This document shows, piece after piece, positions 45,401 to 58,814 of a stretch of DNA of 64,000 nt. Source of the stretch: Lingula anatina. Lineage: Eukaryota; Brachiopoda; Lingulata; Lingulida; Lingulidae. Position 1 is the stretch's first letter; the number at the start of each line of letters is the position of its first letter. Made by a program: the position numbers and the translations under genes. The notes under the pieces are model-generated. The model saw only the letters and a program-made list of their open reading frames with translations. It had not been told where the DNA came from and made no database searches. The stretch is from the NCBI RefSeq assembly GCF_001039355.2, contig NW_019774736.1, positions 906,542 to 970,541 on the forward strand. The letters are read 5' to 3'.

Positions 45401-48400
45401 GTTCCAAACACAGCAGTCTGTAAATGTGTTCAAGACAGAATTATTGTTCCACAACACTAAGCCTTTCTCCCAAGGTGCCAAACTCCCTCAGCTTTGATAG
45501 GTTCAGGCCCAGAGAGCTGCTATGCTCAAGGAAGCTTGGTGACAACACAGCAAGGTGTGAGGCAGCAAAGCAGCAAGATCCTGTTCTCTTCAATTTAACC
45601 CACAAAGTGGTAAAAGCCAACAAAATTATAACCTCAGCTTCACAGCACATTTTACACTGCTCAGCAAGTATTTTTTCTTCCTTGAAAGCAGCCAAAAAAG
45701 TAGTGATGATAGAAAAGGAGCTGGCTGATATATAAGCTGTATTGGTCTATGTAAAAATCTATGCTGTACTTTTGGGTCCTGGCATGTTTCTATGGTTCAC
45801 CGATTTGCAGACATTTCCATCAGTCTGCCCCAATTTAAGTGGATGTCTTGCTTTTAAAATAATATTTTTACCAGTTGAAAGCATTTGGTTCCTTTTAAGA
45901 TAACATTTTAAGAGAATTTTACCTGAAAAAATTAACTGCTGAGCTTGCAGCCAACAAGTTTTCTATTATCAAGTTCTCTCAGGTTCATTCTAAAAGAGAC
46001 AGCACCTACTTTGGAAAATGGAGACAATACCAACTTTATATTCGACCACATAAGACATGTTAACATATCTAAGCCCAGATAATCTTATCTGTGAAGTGAT
46101 GTTAGGGCATGGGAGTCACCAATGCACTTGCTGATGTCTCCAAATCAGTCAACCTGCTGTCTGTCACAGCAAATTGACAACATCATTTAAAACAACCCAC
46201 CAGTCTGTAAGATCTTTTGACCTCTAGACATAAAACATGACAACATTGTACATCACTATGCACAATAAAGTATAGTCCTACCAGATATAGAGGGGTACAG
46301 GTAGAACTAAATAGCAGTGTAAGAAGTGATAAGATAAAATGATCTGAAGACATGCCACGTATATGCAATTGGCCAGACATGGCCTCTAGATTTTTCAAGA
46401 AATAGCAAGCAAACTCTTTGATAACAAAAGAACCAGTGTCTATGTATGTATTAATGTAGATGGGGAAAAAAAACATGACTGGGATGACCTAGTATCTAAC
46501 ACACATTTCAGTTCACATAATGCCATCATCCCGTAGCCACACCTATGACAATAGACAGGTGAGGGAATTGGATAGAGAGAAATTTGATGAGAGAGTATTG
46601 TTCCAGTGTCATTATGGAGCTCCCAATGCTGTACTGGTATTGAGTACAGTAAGCAGTGGTGATTAGCACTGTTGTATGTGCACCACAGTGTGTGTCAAGA
46701 GGAGAAACTTGTCCACATGCCTCTTCAGTCTATATAAAAGAAAGTGAGACAACTAGTTTTCATCTCTCTGGAATGCCAGCCCTTGTTCCACTGAAGTGAT
46801 GATGGAAGGGGAGGAGGAGGGGGCAAGTTTAGTCATTCTGACATTAAGTTACAGACCTGAATAAATCATTGAACTGCTTTGTATTCATCAATACACCATA
46901 ATACATCTACAAAGGGGCTAAACACTATAAACTTATGCGTCAGATTTTATTTGAGACCTAAAATTCCAGTCTCATTTCCTCTTTTCTTAATCACTACCAT
47001 TTGTTATCTGTTTGATCTCCTTGCTCCCTGTACAGTGACACTATGAACTTAGGAGGTTCTATCAAAATGTCCAGATCTTCCTTAAGACAGAGGTCCTTGT
47101 GATATCCCTGCCATTTGGTATGCATGAGAAGCAAAGGCACACTATTTTGCCTGTGACCTGCTATTACCAATGTCCACTCATTGGACATTAAATAGACTGA
47201 CCACTCAGTCCAGGTTGGGAAAATCTATTTAGATGGAGACCCTGTGAACTAATGAATGATATTCGTTGTCACTGATTACTCTCTAAATCACCTTCGGAGA
47301 CTCACTTGACAATAAAATCTTTATCAACATTTAATGTGTTTTTTCTTTGAAGTTATTGGGAATGTACATGGTGAAATGTGCCTGTCAGGAAAAATAAATT
47401 TGTCTGCCACAGTGCTCATTACTCAGTGTGGAATTTCCCATTCTGGTCCTGGAGCCCTCCCTTTTTCTTAATGTAAGCGTCATGGAAGCAGCTAGATGGG
47501 GAGAAACTCTTTTTAAAACTACTCACTTCAAAAATAAAATAAAAACTTTCAATATGAACACATTTCAGAAATGTTATTCAATGTTCAAAAAAGAATTGGA
47601 AAAAATGAACTGAAAATTTGTTTCTTATAATCCAAAATTGTATTTTCTTTGTCAGTAAAAAAGCATCATTAAGAACCAACCATCCCATAGAGCCACAACT
47701 ATTTCTGGAATAAATAAATCTATCAACACTAGATAAATTAATGATGTGTTTATAGAGCTTGAAAAATCTATATGGGTGTATGCATTTCTTAGTGAGTGTT
47801 CTTTTTCTTTGATATCCAAAATTTGGCAAAAGCAACCTTTCAGTGATGAAATGAAATGCCCCATTAAAAACTTCACTGCTTTATTTATCAAGTTCTGTTA
47901 AGGTATTGAACTGAAATACTTTATGTATATTTTCAAAGAATAAATAGCTTTTTAACTTTGAAAAAAATTACATTAAAAAAGCAGTATCATATTCATTCCC
48001 TTATTTTCAAGCACAAATTCTTTTAATACTAGTGCTTTTAACAGTATTATTATTTATCATAAAAAGTCACAGTTATCTGAAGTGAAAGCACTGTAGTAGG
48101 TCACTATTTATTGTATAATTCCTGCCATAGTATCAAAAATGACAGCAGATTTTGTTCAATATGTTGTGTAATCTCCCAGCATACTCCACCAATGACTCCC
48201 AGCGAAAGATGATTATTTTGATATAAATAGTAATCTGGGGTACTGAAAATAAGAGCCCCTACACAAAGAAACTGGCAGATGTTGAATTATCTGGAGTCAT
48301 CAGTGAATTTTTTTCAACGTATTTACACTTTCTTCTAGATATTAAAACATAAATGTATTCATTTTGTTTTTTATATTTTAATCTATATATCTATGTTAAA

Positions 48401-48689
48401 TATTATACACTTTGCACAAAAAATGTCCAAGAAAAAACTTTTTTGTTTAAGTGTTGCCTCTGGAGAATCTCTAAGTTGCTATGCTTCTCCTGTTTTCTGA
48501 AAGCAGGAATGCCACAGCTACCATCTTTATAAAAGAAGCATCTAAAAACTTCCAAGTGTTATGACAGAAGAATGCATCAGAACAAATGCTAGCCAGAAGC
48601 AAGACGTCTTCATTACAGAAAAAGAAATGTAAGCAACCACACCATACACTCTTAACTTCAAACCAGGAACCTAAACCAGTGCTCAGTGC

Positions 48690-48692
<3 letters not shown>

Positions 48693-48730
<38 letters not shown>
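48693..48730. repeat. (TG)n microsatellite
   Basis: About 17 TG units with minor interruption at the end. Confidence 0.9.
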
Positions 48731-51700
48731 GATTCGGGAGACTAAAACCAGAATACATAGCTTAGAGACTTAAAATCTTGGCATTTTTAGCAAATGCTGT
48801 AAGTGCTTTCCCATTTGCTGGCCATTTTTCATCTGTCTCAAAAAATGATAAACCAGTGAAGAAATATAATGCAGGGCTTCTCAATTCCCTTGTAATCAGT
48901 GACTGAAGGTGAAGTTAAAGAAATAAATCACCAGGGAATATGGAAAATACACACAATTAATGTGGTACATTATAGGAATCGGGCAAGAACAGTTGCTAAA
49001 ATAACATTGGTTTTTAGATGTCATTATTTTCAAAGCCAATTACGATTTTTTTCTCCCTTTCAAAGCTATTAATGTCTGCCAATTTTTTCTTTTCTTACTC
49101 AGCAATCAGATTTTGCAGGTTCAGGTTTTCAATGAAAGGCTGCTCACTGATGACTGTGCACTCGCCCAATCAATTATTTTCTGACAACAAAACAGAAAGG
49201 AAAGATGGCAGCATTGCACATGGACAATTAGTTAGACCACAGTACACACAATAGTTGTAATAGATTTGATGATGAGCAAATGATCTATCAAGACAACCAC
49301 TTACCACAACACACAAGAAACAAGGACTGATAACACCCACTGCTCATTCAAAACTTTTCAATTAATTTTCCATTACTCATAAAAAGTTCTCTTGCAATTA
49401 GAAGAATCATCCAACCATGATGGCACAGTTTGTGGGATTGATATAAAGATGACGTGGTGTTAATAATTTTTAAAGTGGATAATTTCACCTGGAATATATA
49501 ATCCCTGACAATTTGATAATTATGTATAAATCTTTTAAACTCAAATTGAAAACATTTTGTGATAAAGGGTGTACTTTCAAATAAAAAAAACAAATGTTTT
49601 TGTCTGGCCACTAGTTTCACAAAATAAATTGTCTCCTCCGTGGTGAACCAGATGGAAAATGTTCCTGTAACAGTTTCAGACTTTCAACTTTCCTGACAGA
49701 TCACTGATAACCAAGCCACCTTCTTCTACTTTACAATAAATCCATTACATCAAATTATAGCAAAGTAATGGTGAAGTTATTTTAAGATTCAAACTAGCAA
49801 CAACAGAAACACTATATGCCTTGATAAGAAAGTATTGAGTTGCAAAAAGAAAAATAAATATTGAAAAAGAAAGACAAGGCCAAGGAAAATTATATTCTGT
49901 GTACAGTTTTCTTTAAAATGAGCAACAAGCTTATACTATTTTTTCTCTTTTTCAGTCAACCCAGCACATACATATGCACTTAGGTCAATAAAATTAATAT
50001 GCCTTGCTGTTTTAAGACATCACATACATGCTTTTTTCTCAGCTACTTTTTTATCATGCCCCCTCCCCCAAATATTTTTTATATATGTGGACAGCTGAAC
50101 CTGGGGTCTGACATTTCCACACTGCAAGAGAATTCCTGTCCAGCTACTGAACCTGAAAATTCAGTATTTCTGGTTATAAGAACTATCCCAAAGGTCACCA
50201 GGAACCAAGAGGTAGGAGGTTTAAACCTTGGTTCACTGCTAATTAATTAATGCAAGTCTAAACTTAAAGTCAAGCCCATAAATGTCTCTTTTCTAACAAG
50301 CGGCACACTATGATGATATGCATGTAAAAACTTAATTGGCTGTATCTTTGAGTGAGTTTTCAGTGTTTTAAGGTTACAGAGCATGACAGAGTTTTGTACT
50401 GGGGTATTGTTTATAAATACAGCTTGTGTATGTATTTGTGACCATTGGCATGGTAGCTGTGATCCAAGCGGAAAGTACTTGAGAAGAGAAATACAGTAAG
50501 ATGAGCTCCAGTTTTCAATCAAACTAGAGGTCAAGTTGGATGGAATGTCTAGACACACAAAGAACAAGCTGAATCTGACAGGTTACATCTGCTGCTTCAC
50601 ACACAGACGACTTTGTGTAATTTCTAATCTCAGTCCCTTGACTAAATAAATTCCACACTCATGTCATTCCTGATACTACACAGAAGGAAAAAAGTCAATC
50701 AAAAGCCATTTTAACACTTACAATTCTTGTAATACCAAAGACATGCCAAAGATATGAGACCATTACTGCTTACATATATTCTGACTTAGTAAAAAATTAA
50801 AAAGTCATGTCTCCCTTAATTCAAGATCAAAACATCTGTCTAGAAGATGTTTATTTATAATTGTAGCAGAGAAAAAAATTAACAACAGTACTACTTCCAC
50901 TTTTTTTAAGAGTCAGTAATATGGCTAGAGGCAAGTGTGCTAGACCTGCTCCAATCCTACACCTGACTGCTGAAAGGTGTTGTTATATTCAGTCAAGTAT
51001 GTCTACTGGGTTTTGTGACTTTCCTCTGATTTTTGCAGCTGTTGGCAGATACTCTATACTGTACACCAGTTGCTGAGATATAATGTTATGAGGAAACAGG
51101 CAATGTGCTGAAATCTTGCATGGAGAGAAAACGTGTTGCAAAACTGTGAAGTCAAAGAAAATAAGTATTCTCCAACAGCCCTGCATGACCGTAATTTGTC
51201 ACTGAAATTTTGGTTAAATTTTTTTGCCAGAGAATGAAAAGACATCTTGTTAACATAATTAATTCTGTCATCAATCACATAGATTGCTAGCTACAGAGAC
51301 CCACACTGAGATGGAAAAAAACTTTTTTCATGAAACTTGTGCAAAAGACAATCGAATATACACTTATCTGAACAAAACTGAAAAGAAAATCATGCATACA
51401 AAATTCAGTGTGAGCCTTAAATGTGAGAAAACATTGCACCCTGTGTCATTTCTTTGTCGCCAACCAACTAGATCTCCCACAGACAGAGAGCTGCTAAACA
51501 AATCTAGTGAGGCAATGCTAATATTACCAATTCCACAACACACCTGGTTAAAATAGGTGTCACCCCACCTTCTAGATCAAGAAAATGGCTACCTGCCCTC
51601 TCAGAAATAAGTTAACTCCTGCCAACATGTCGCGCCTGTCACAGACAAGTTTATTAATGAGAATTTAACTTAAACGGGACACACTATCTTTTAAATCCCT

Positions 51701-54700
51701 GAACAGACTGACAATTCTAAAGTCCTGTCCCAGAGCAAACAAAGACGACAGGGCTTCCAACAATATTCACCTTGTTGTGCACAAACTTAAGTCAAAGAAG
51801 TGCATAAGCCAAAAATTGTTCACAAACAATGGGGGGTTCATTGAAAAAGCACCTAAGCTTATAGCTTCAATGGATAAGCATGGGCTGCTTTTCAGTCCAA
51901 CGGATCCGATCACTTCAGGAGGTTGAAGGTAAAACACAAAGGCCCATGTCCTTAGAGGCCAAGGGTAGAAACTTTAAAAAACACTCCAACTGTATAAGCT
52001 ATTTACACAAGAAAACAAACATTTTGCTGCTGCAGTTGTATTGTGTCCCCTTGCACAGTTCCAATGGGGTTCTTGAATTGTGTACCCAACGTGAACAGTA
52101 ACAAAATCTAAGCCTATGAATTTAGCAGCTACTTCCACCTGCCTCTGTGAAAAGGAAATGGATTGACACAAGAGTTGTTGAAATTTCAAACCTGACTTCA
52201 CGACAGACAGAAGAACTAAGTGTGAGAATTGTTCACCAACAAGCATTAACAAGAGTACAGCTTAGGTTGGATTTGTTGTTATGGATATCTAACAAAACCA
52301 AAATTTAAACAAAGACAGGCTTTCAAACAAAACATTTTTGTAGTTAACTTCGACAGCTGTTGAGCAAACATGTGACTTACTTTGTAATGTATTCATGATT
52401 GGTTTGCTTAGCAAGGAAAAGTATTTATCAAAGAAAGTGCAATCCTAGATAAACCCTTATTAATGAGAATGAAAGAATTGTAATTTTTTCCTTATTAATG
52501 TCTCAACCACTGACACTATGTTCTCTTGGACAGATATTCTGAAATTCCCAATATACATGGAATGCAGTTGCTATTTTGTTGTTAAGAGTATAAAATTTGT
52601 ACATGTTTAATAACCATTAACACCACAGAGCTTAATATGAAGACAAACAAAAGACTGATGTCTGAAGGGATTACATGTGTCTGCTCAGTGACTTTGTGTT
52701 GCCACTACAAAGACTTTCACCGAAACCATCAAATATTGAACTGTAGGGCTGGTCCTTTTTGTTTCACTACAACATCCAAACTTAAAACAAACCATGTGGT
52801 GGTCAATGGCCGCCCCTCAATCATTATGTCCTGCTTCAAGGAGGGATTAAAAGTTTAAATGCTTGTCCATAACCGAGCCATAATGGTTTAACACATACCT
52901 GGTAATTGATTTCTTTTGATATGACTGGAGGAAAAAGATGAAAGGACGATAAAATGGTTAAAGTATCTTACAAGGGAATTAGGAGACTAGGCAAGGGATT
53001 AACTTGTAGTTATGTACAAGTCAATAGTGCTTGGGCGGGGTAGTGCAATTCTGTATTGTAATAAGAGTAAGGGTATTAATTTATTAATGGTAAGCTATGG
53101 GTATGATCCTTGAAGTAAAATAAATTTTTTTCAACAAATCTGTATTTAGAATAACGCTTTTCTTTCCTCCTCTTTTCTATATTCAACCCAATCAATTTGG
53201 TTTCCAATTATGACTGCAAAGTCCTAATAGCCAACAGGAAGACATTATGCTCTTTTAAAGCAGTATATATATCCACAGGGCAAAACAGAGGCCTGAACCA
53301 GTCAATCATCTGATCAGACCCACAACACCTCGAACAATCTAAAAGTTTTGCATACATTGACAAGTGTTAAGTAGACCCAATTCAGAGATCTACCTGCAGA
53401 ATTCCCAGCAGACTCTCTCACCTGGTTCTGAACCCCTTTTGATCAAAGTTAACCATCATCAGCATCACCAAATCTCTCCCAATTAATCCACGCTGTTTAT
53501 TTGACCAGTTATTGCTGCCAATCAGGATGCGCTTCAGCTGCAGCCATTAACCAACCTGAACTAAAGACACATGGGGCTAGACAAAACACATGTACTGGCC
53601 AGGAACTGACCGGTATGGAGGGTGGAAGAGTAATCGGACCTTTTGGAGTATATTTTCTTTACACATTAGCTCCACCCCTGAGTATAATGTGTACATTCTC
53701 AAAACTTAGGTAAAACACAGGCCCACGCTGGCAGTACAGTAACAGCTTGGTGAAAATTGGAAACCTATACTTGCAATAAAGATTTTTGAGCATAATCATT
53801 GTAAGAATACTGACAGTAGTTCCAGTTTCATTTTCTACAACAGTATCTTCTACTACAGCCACTGTTTCAACAGAGAAAAGAACTTTGGTTCATTGTGTTG
53901 TATCCAGACTTTTAACATGTGTAGAACCTGTCCTGTCAGAGCTGTCAAGCAGAGAAATCTGCTGATGAATTAACCTAGTAGACTTCTGCTATGTCTTATG
54001 TTGCTATCACCTTCAGTGTAAAAAACAGCAATGAAAGAACTGAGGCCTTTTTGATGAAATCATGACACGACATGCTCATCTTCCCCGGTGAATAAAAAAA
54101 CCCTGCAGAGACCCTAATGAGAAAATATCAATCCCAAACCTCAAATTACACTATGTTTAATGAAAGTTGGCCCTCGTTTTCACCTGCCCTGTTCAGATGT
54201 GCCAGCACAAGGAGGATAATGCTCACACTCCCTGTAACACTACTCCTGTCATTTTAATAATCTTGTCAAACCATAACATCCACAATCACATGCTTTCAAA
54301 AACAAGCCGCAACCTGATCAAGGAATCAAAGCTATGGCGGCACATTCATTTCCCGTTGTGCCCTATACATTGTCACTCAAACAATACGGTCAGGGCTATG
54401 CATGGAAAGCCATCTCCTCCAACAAAAGATGGGCAATGGAGCAGTGACAAAAAAGGTGGCTGAATTACTCCAACTTCAGATTTATGACTCAGATCAAGTG
54501 ATTTAAAAACACTGGCAACAGGTATCAGTGACAGAATCTTTCAAATATCAAAACACAGGTACAACAAACATGGCTGCCCGAACAAAAGGTCCAGCAAATA
54601 AGATGAACAGTTTATGATGGTGATAGTAATTGGCACAACTATAGTCTAACATTGAGGCATGATTATGGTTTGACCCCTTTATAGCCCAACAATACTTTGC

Positions 54701-57700
54701 CATCATTGGGTGGCCATTAAATATTTCAATCTTCTACCAATAGCATCTATTTCAAGTAATACTACTTGCCACTGGTTACAAAAACATTAAAATGTCACAT
54801 TCCACTGAAATTAAACTAAAACTTCTAGGTTCCCATTTAATAATCAGATGCCATTAACTATACATTCGGGCTTAATTGCCCCAAACTTTTTTCAGTATCT
54901 AGTCAGCATTTCCTGTGAGACAATTGAAGAAGCTACATCTGATTTGCAGGAATGCAAAAACAATTTAGCACAGAGCACTGACAGTGATGGTTTTTTAATT
55001 GCAATCTGTGTGTCCTCCCCACTGCTAATGAATTCATTAATAGTTGTATGTGGTAGGCTGGATATATTAATGAGCTGACAGGATTCAGGTGCCATGAAAC
55101 TGGCCAACAGGAAATCAAACTGACCAGGATAGGCCGACCAGAACCACAAAAGACAAAACTGCTTGTAAATTTTGATACTCCTCTTTGACTTGACTTTCAT
55201 TCTCAGTCATTTGTTTTCAAAACAGATTGTATTTGTTTATTTTTGTTCTCACTTTAACCAAAATAAGATGGACTGATATGATCAACCTTGTACAAGAACA
55301 AATTGTTACTTCCTCTCTTTTACCCCCTGATCAATGACCGTCTTCCTCATCTATAATTTCCAACTTGACCAATCACCCTTGAACCCCTTTTTGGACTAGA
55401 TTTAAAGTACATAAAGTACTGCTGTAACTTCCTCAGTCAAAGTTTTAGTGTTTTACAATAGTAATTCATAACAGTCACCTGTACCATTTCTTAATGGCCA
55501 TATTTCACTTCTTTCATCACCTCAGCACTTTATGATGGCAAACTCCAAAGAAGCAAGCCCCTACCACTCCAAGATTTATGTTAATTTTTGAGCAAAAGGC
55601 AAGCATATATTTTCAGTAATGGGTTCCAAAAAGAGCTGCTTTAAAAACATCTGGTTATATATACCGGGAACACACAAGAAGAATCAACCTGCAAAAACAC
55701 GGATTTGTCAAAAAAGATGCATTTAGAAAGATATTTCTGCTCCTCCTACCAAACCTTATTTGTGCTATGTCTGTGTTATTACTCACATTCTTCCTTGCTG
55801 CTATAGAAATATGTCTAAGGTGATACAAATGAATTCCAGTTGTTTTGAAATGGTAACCCTCTTTCACTGTCAAAACAGATCAAGACACAAGGCCAAAAAG
55901 GGAAGACGGGATCTTCACTCCTCTATATTTGTTACAGCAAAATACCAATTCTTTAAAAGAAAATAACTGCTGCCAGGAAGAATTCATTAGACATGGCAGA
56001 CAGGTGAATGCCAGAGTATCAAAGATTTCTGTTTTCATTATGTCACAGAAAATCAATGGTACATATAAAGAGTGATTGGCAAAATATAGTAATTGGGTCC
56101 TCTGGTCAGGGCTTGACTTGAATATTTGGTGGAATTAAACAGGAACTGGAGCTGAGGAGGAATAAAAGCCTGCTGAGTCCCCCTACTGAGCCCAACTGGC
56201 CTGCTATAGTCTACCTTTTAATTGTGTCTGAACTCTTCCTATCAACCCCAGGCAATTTGTGCAGGCCAGGGAAAGCCAAGCGCAGTGGGAGAAGAAATAC
56301 AAGTGGCTAAGATCAGTTATACACCTTTATTCATCCTCACAGTTCTTGGACAAAACTATTACTATTATTTCTTTACTGTATATCGTACTCAGAAATCTCT
56401 TAACAGTGGTACAAGTCTGAATGTGTAGTTCTCACACCAGATGTCACCTGTATACACGAGATAGCACGAACAGGCTCTTCCTTCCTCTTTTTCATTAATA
56501 AACCATTAAACTGTGTGCATGAAATAATCCTATATACACAATAGGTATTAGGCACCATGTCCAGGTCACACACCTTGCAAAATGTACCAATGAGTGATAA
56601 TGGCCGACTGATAGATAATTAGTACAATGGAAGGGTATGCTTGTGATCATATTATTTCTCACAAATACTTTCCAAGCAGCAATTTGACTGTGTAACACAC
56701 AATGGTAGGAGGGGAGATTGTTATGCCCCTCAAGGCGTAAGCTCACTCTCACTACTCGGACCTACAGTATTGTAACACAAGAAGGTTATGTACATTTGTG
56801 AGATGTGACATCTGCTTTAAACCACCTGGGGACCCCGTGTCCCTTTATGGCACCAATCAACAGGTATATACCAAGTCATCAACAGATACACATTTATAGA
56901 TGTGCATGATAATATGATTATTATGTAACAAGAAGGTTAGAACCACCAGCTCACTTCACAAGATGAAGTGCTTATATAGTCCAGCTCTCCTGCCAGTTTA
57001 TTGCAGTAATAAATTCAGTGGTTATAAATTGAGAGACAAATTATTGACACAGTCAGCTATCAGTTATTGGTCTTTCCCGCTCAATCAACAAAATGTACAT
57101 ACTATATTGTATTGTCTCAAAATGACACATGGCAAATAAAGTACATGAGCCCCACACTAAGAGATAAGGCAGAAGTCTTCTCTTTTTATGATCCATGCAA
57201 TAAAACTGCAGGTTAAAAGTCAAATCCTCAAATGATTTTTAATTTCACACATCAAGCATCCAAATCAATAAAATCAATTGATCAAACCAGGCATAGTCTA
57301 AGTGACAACAGCAACTGCATACTAAAGATAACATTATTCAAAAGAAAATATCAGTTTATACTAATATTAATCATTATTTGGGGGCATATGGTCAAAGATA
57401 GGAAAAATAATTATTCTGGAGTATAAATGCCAATGTCAAGTTATGGTCACTCAATGTCCAGCCAGTGCTCTTGTACCCAACCTTCCAGACCATCTGTGAT
57501 ATTTTCTTAAATTTCTTGTTCCATGGCCATGGTCACAGAAACATTCAGAGCACGGTGGGGCTTATCTTTAGGGTTTACAAACACAAGAACATGGGCCATG
57601 CTTACAGATAAGATGAACATTTCCCTACTGTCAAGGAAAAGAACTTATAAATGATGGGCTGTTAACCTATTCTGATTATAACTCCCGACATAATTTGCCC

Positions 57701-58780
57701 TAACTGTCAGTGAGTGGCAATGAAGTTATGGCATGATTGGCAAATACCTGTCTGGTTATAATGCCCTACACATCCCCAATTCTGCATGCAATAAAAGTGA
57801 CTTAATGAAACTGAAACAAATATTCTTTGGGTGGAATATGGGAAATGGCACTGGAGTTATGTTTGTCAACCTCATGAAATTCTCATAAGTTATCCCTCTC
57901 AGCAGGAGAGCACTTCACTGTCACTCGCCATGTAACTGCAGTAAAATATATCTTGAACCAGGCTTTATAGTTTTAAGAGTGCCAATGGCACCTATCTTCT
58001 CCTTAAGTTAAGCTCTAAGATGTCCCCTAACAGGAAGGATGGATTAAAAGGGTGGGTAAGCATAAGAGCAGGCAAAGATCAAGACTGATAAAAAGGGTAC
58101 TAATTTAATCCTGACTCATCCAAAAAATTTGTGATGGGTTTTAATGTGTTTTCCTTGACAAGGGCATATGTGTTCCAAAAACTTACAGAAAATTCCAATA
58201 TATTCTTTCATAGAGAGATTTTGCAAAGATTCTTCTAATCTAATGGAGACATCACTGACATTCATTGGATGAAAGATAGTTAAACTGTACAAAACCGACA
58301 TGATGATGCTATCATTGAGGTATAATGACTATCTAATGATACATAAAAATGCTCTCTGTCTATTGTTTAACATTATGTATGTATAAGTTTATCATCTGTG
58401 TCAAATTGAAATGGGACTTTATTACCCTGTTTCATCCAGTTCCAGATACCAGAACCATTATATGGATTTTTTCAACCAAACCATTAAACTGCACATTATT
58501 TTTCTTTCCTACACAGATTGCATGACAGCTTCATACATACTGTAAATTATGCATCACAACAGGTGAAGATTTTTGTGTAGAAGAGGAAGAAGCTGTCTCA
58601 AGCCCATCACGAATTTGTCAGATTTGGATCATGGATTTTCCAAGCAGAACACCAGTTTCAGGATGGATGCTCTCTCAAGCAGATATGACAGCACAACATG
58701 TTGTGTCAATTCCCCAGTATTTTACTGCTGATAGAGACATAACACAATAAAGAACAACTTCAATGCAAGACTAATACTGG

Positions 58781-58783
<3 letters not shown>

Positions 58784-58812
<29 letters not shown>
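58784..58812. repeat. Poly-T run
   Basis: A homopolymer of about 29 T followed by GCAG. It could be the poly(A) tail of a reverse-strand retroposed sequence, but no element is recognisable on its minus-strand 5' side. Confidence 0.85.

Positions 58813-58814
<2 letters not shown>

Noticed and set aside
45424-45735. Overlapping open frames of 103 codons (+) and 84 codons (-)
   Set aside because: No recognisable domain, no splice or start context, and open on both strands, which is more likely chance in this composition.
54848-55200. Frames of 76 codons (+) and 102 codons (-)
   Set aside because: Open on both strands without recognisable features; considered chance.
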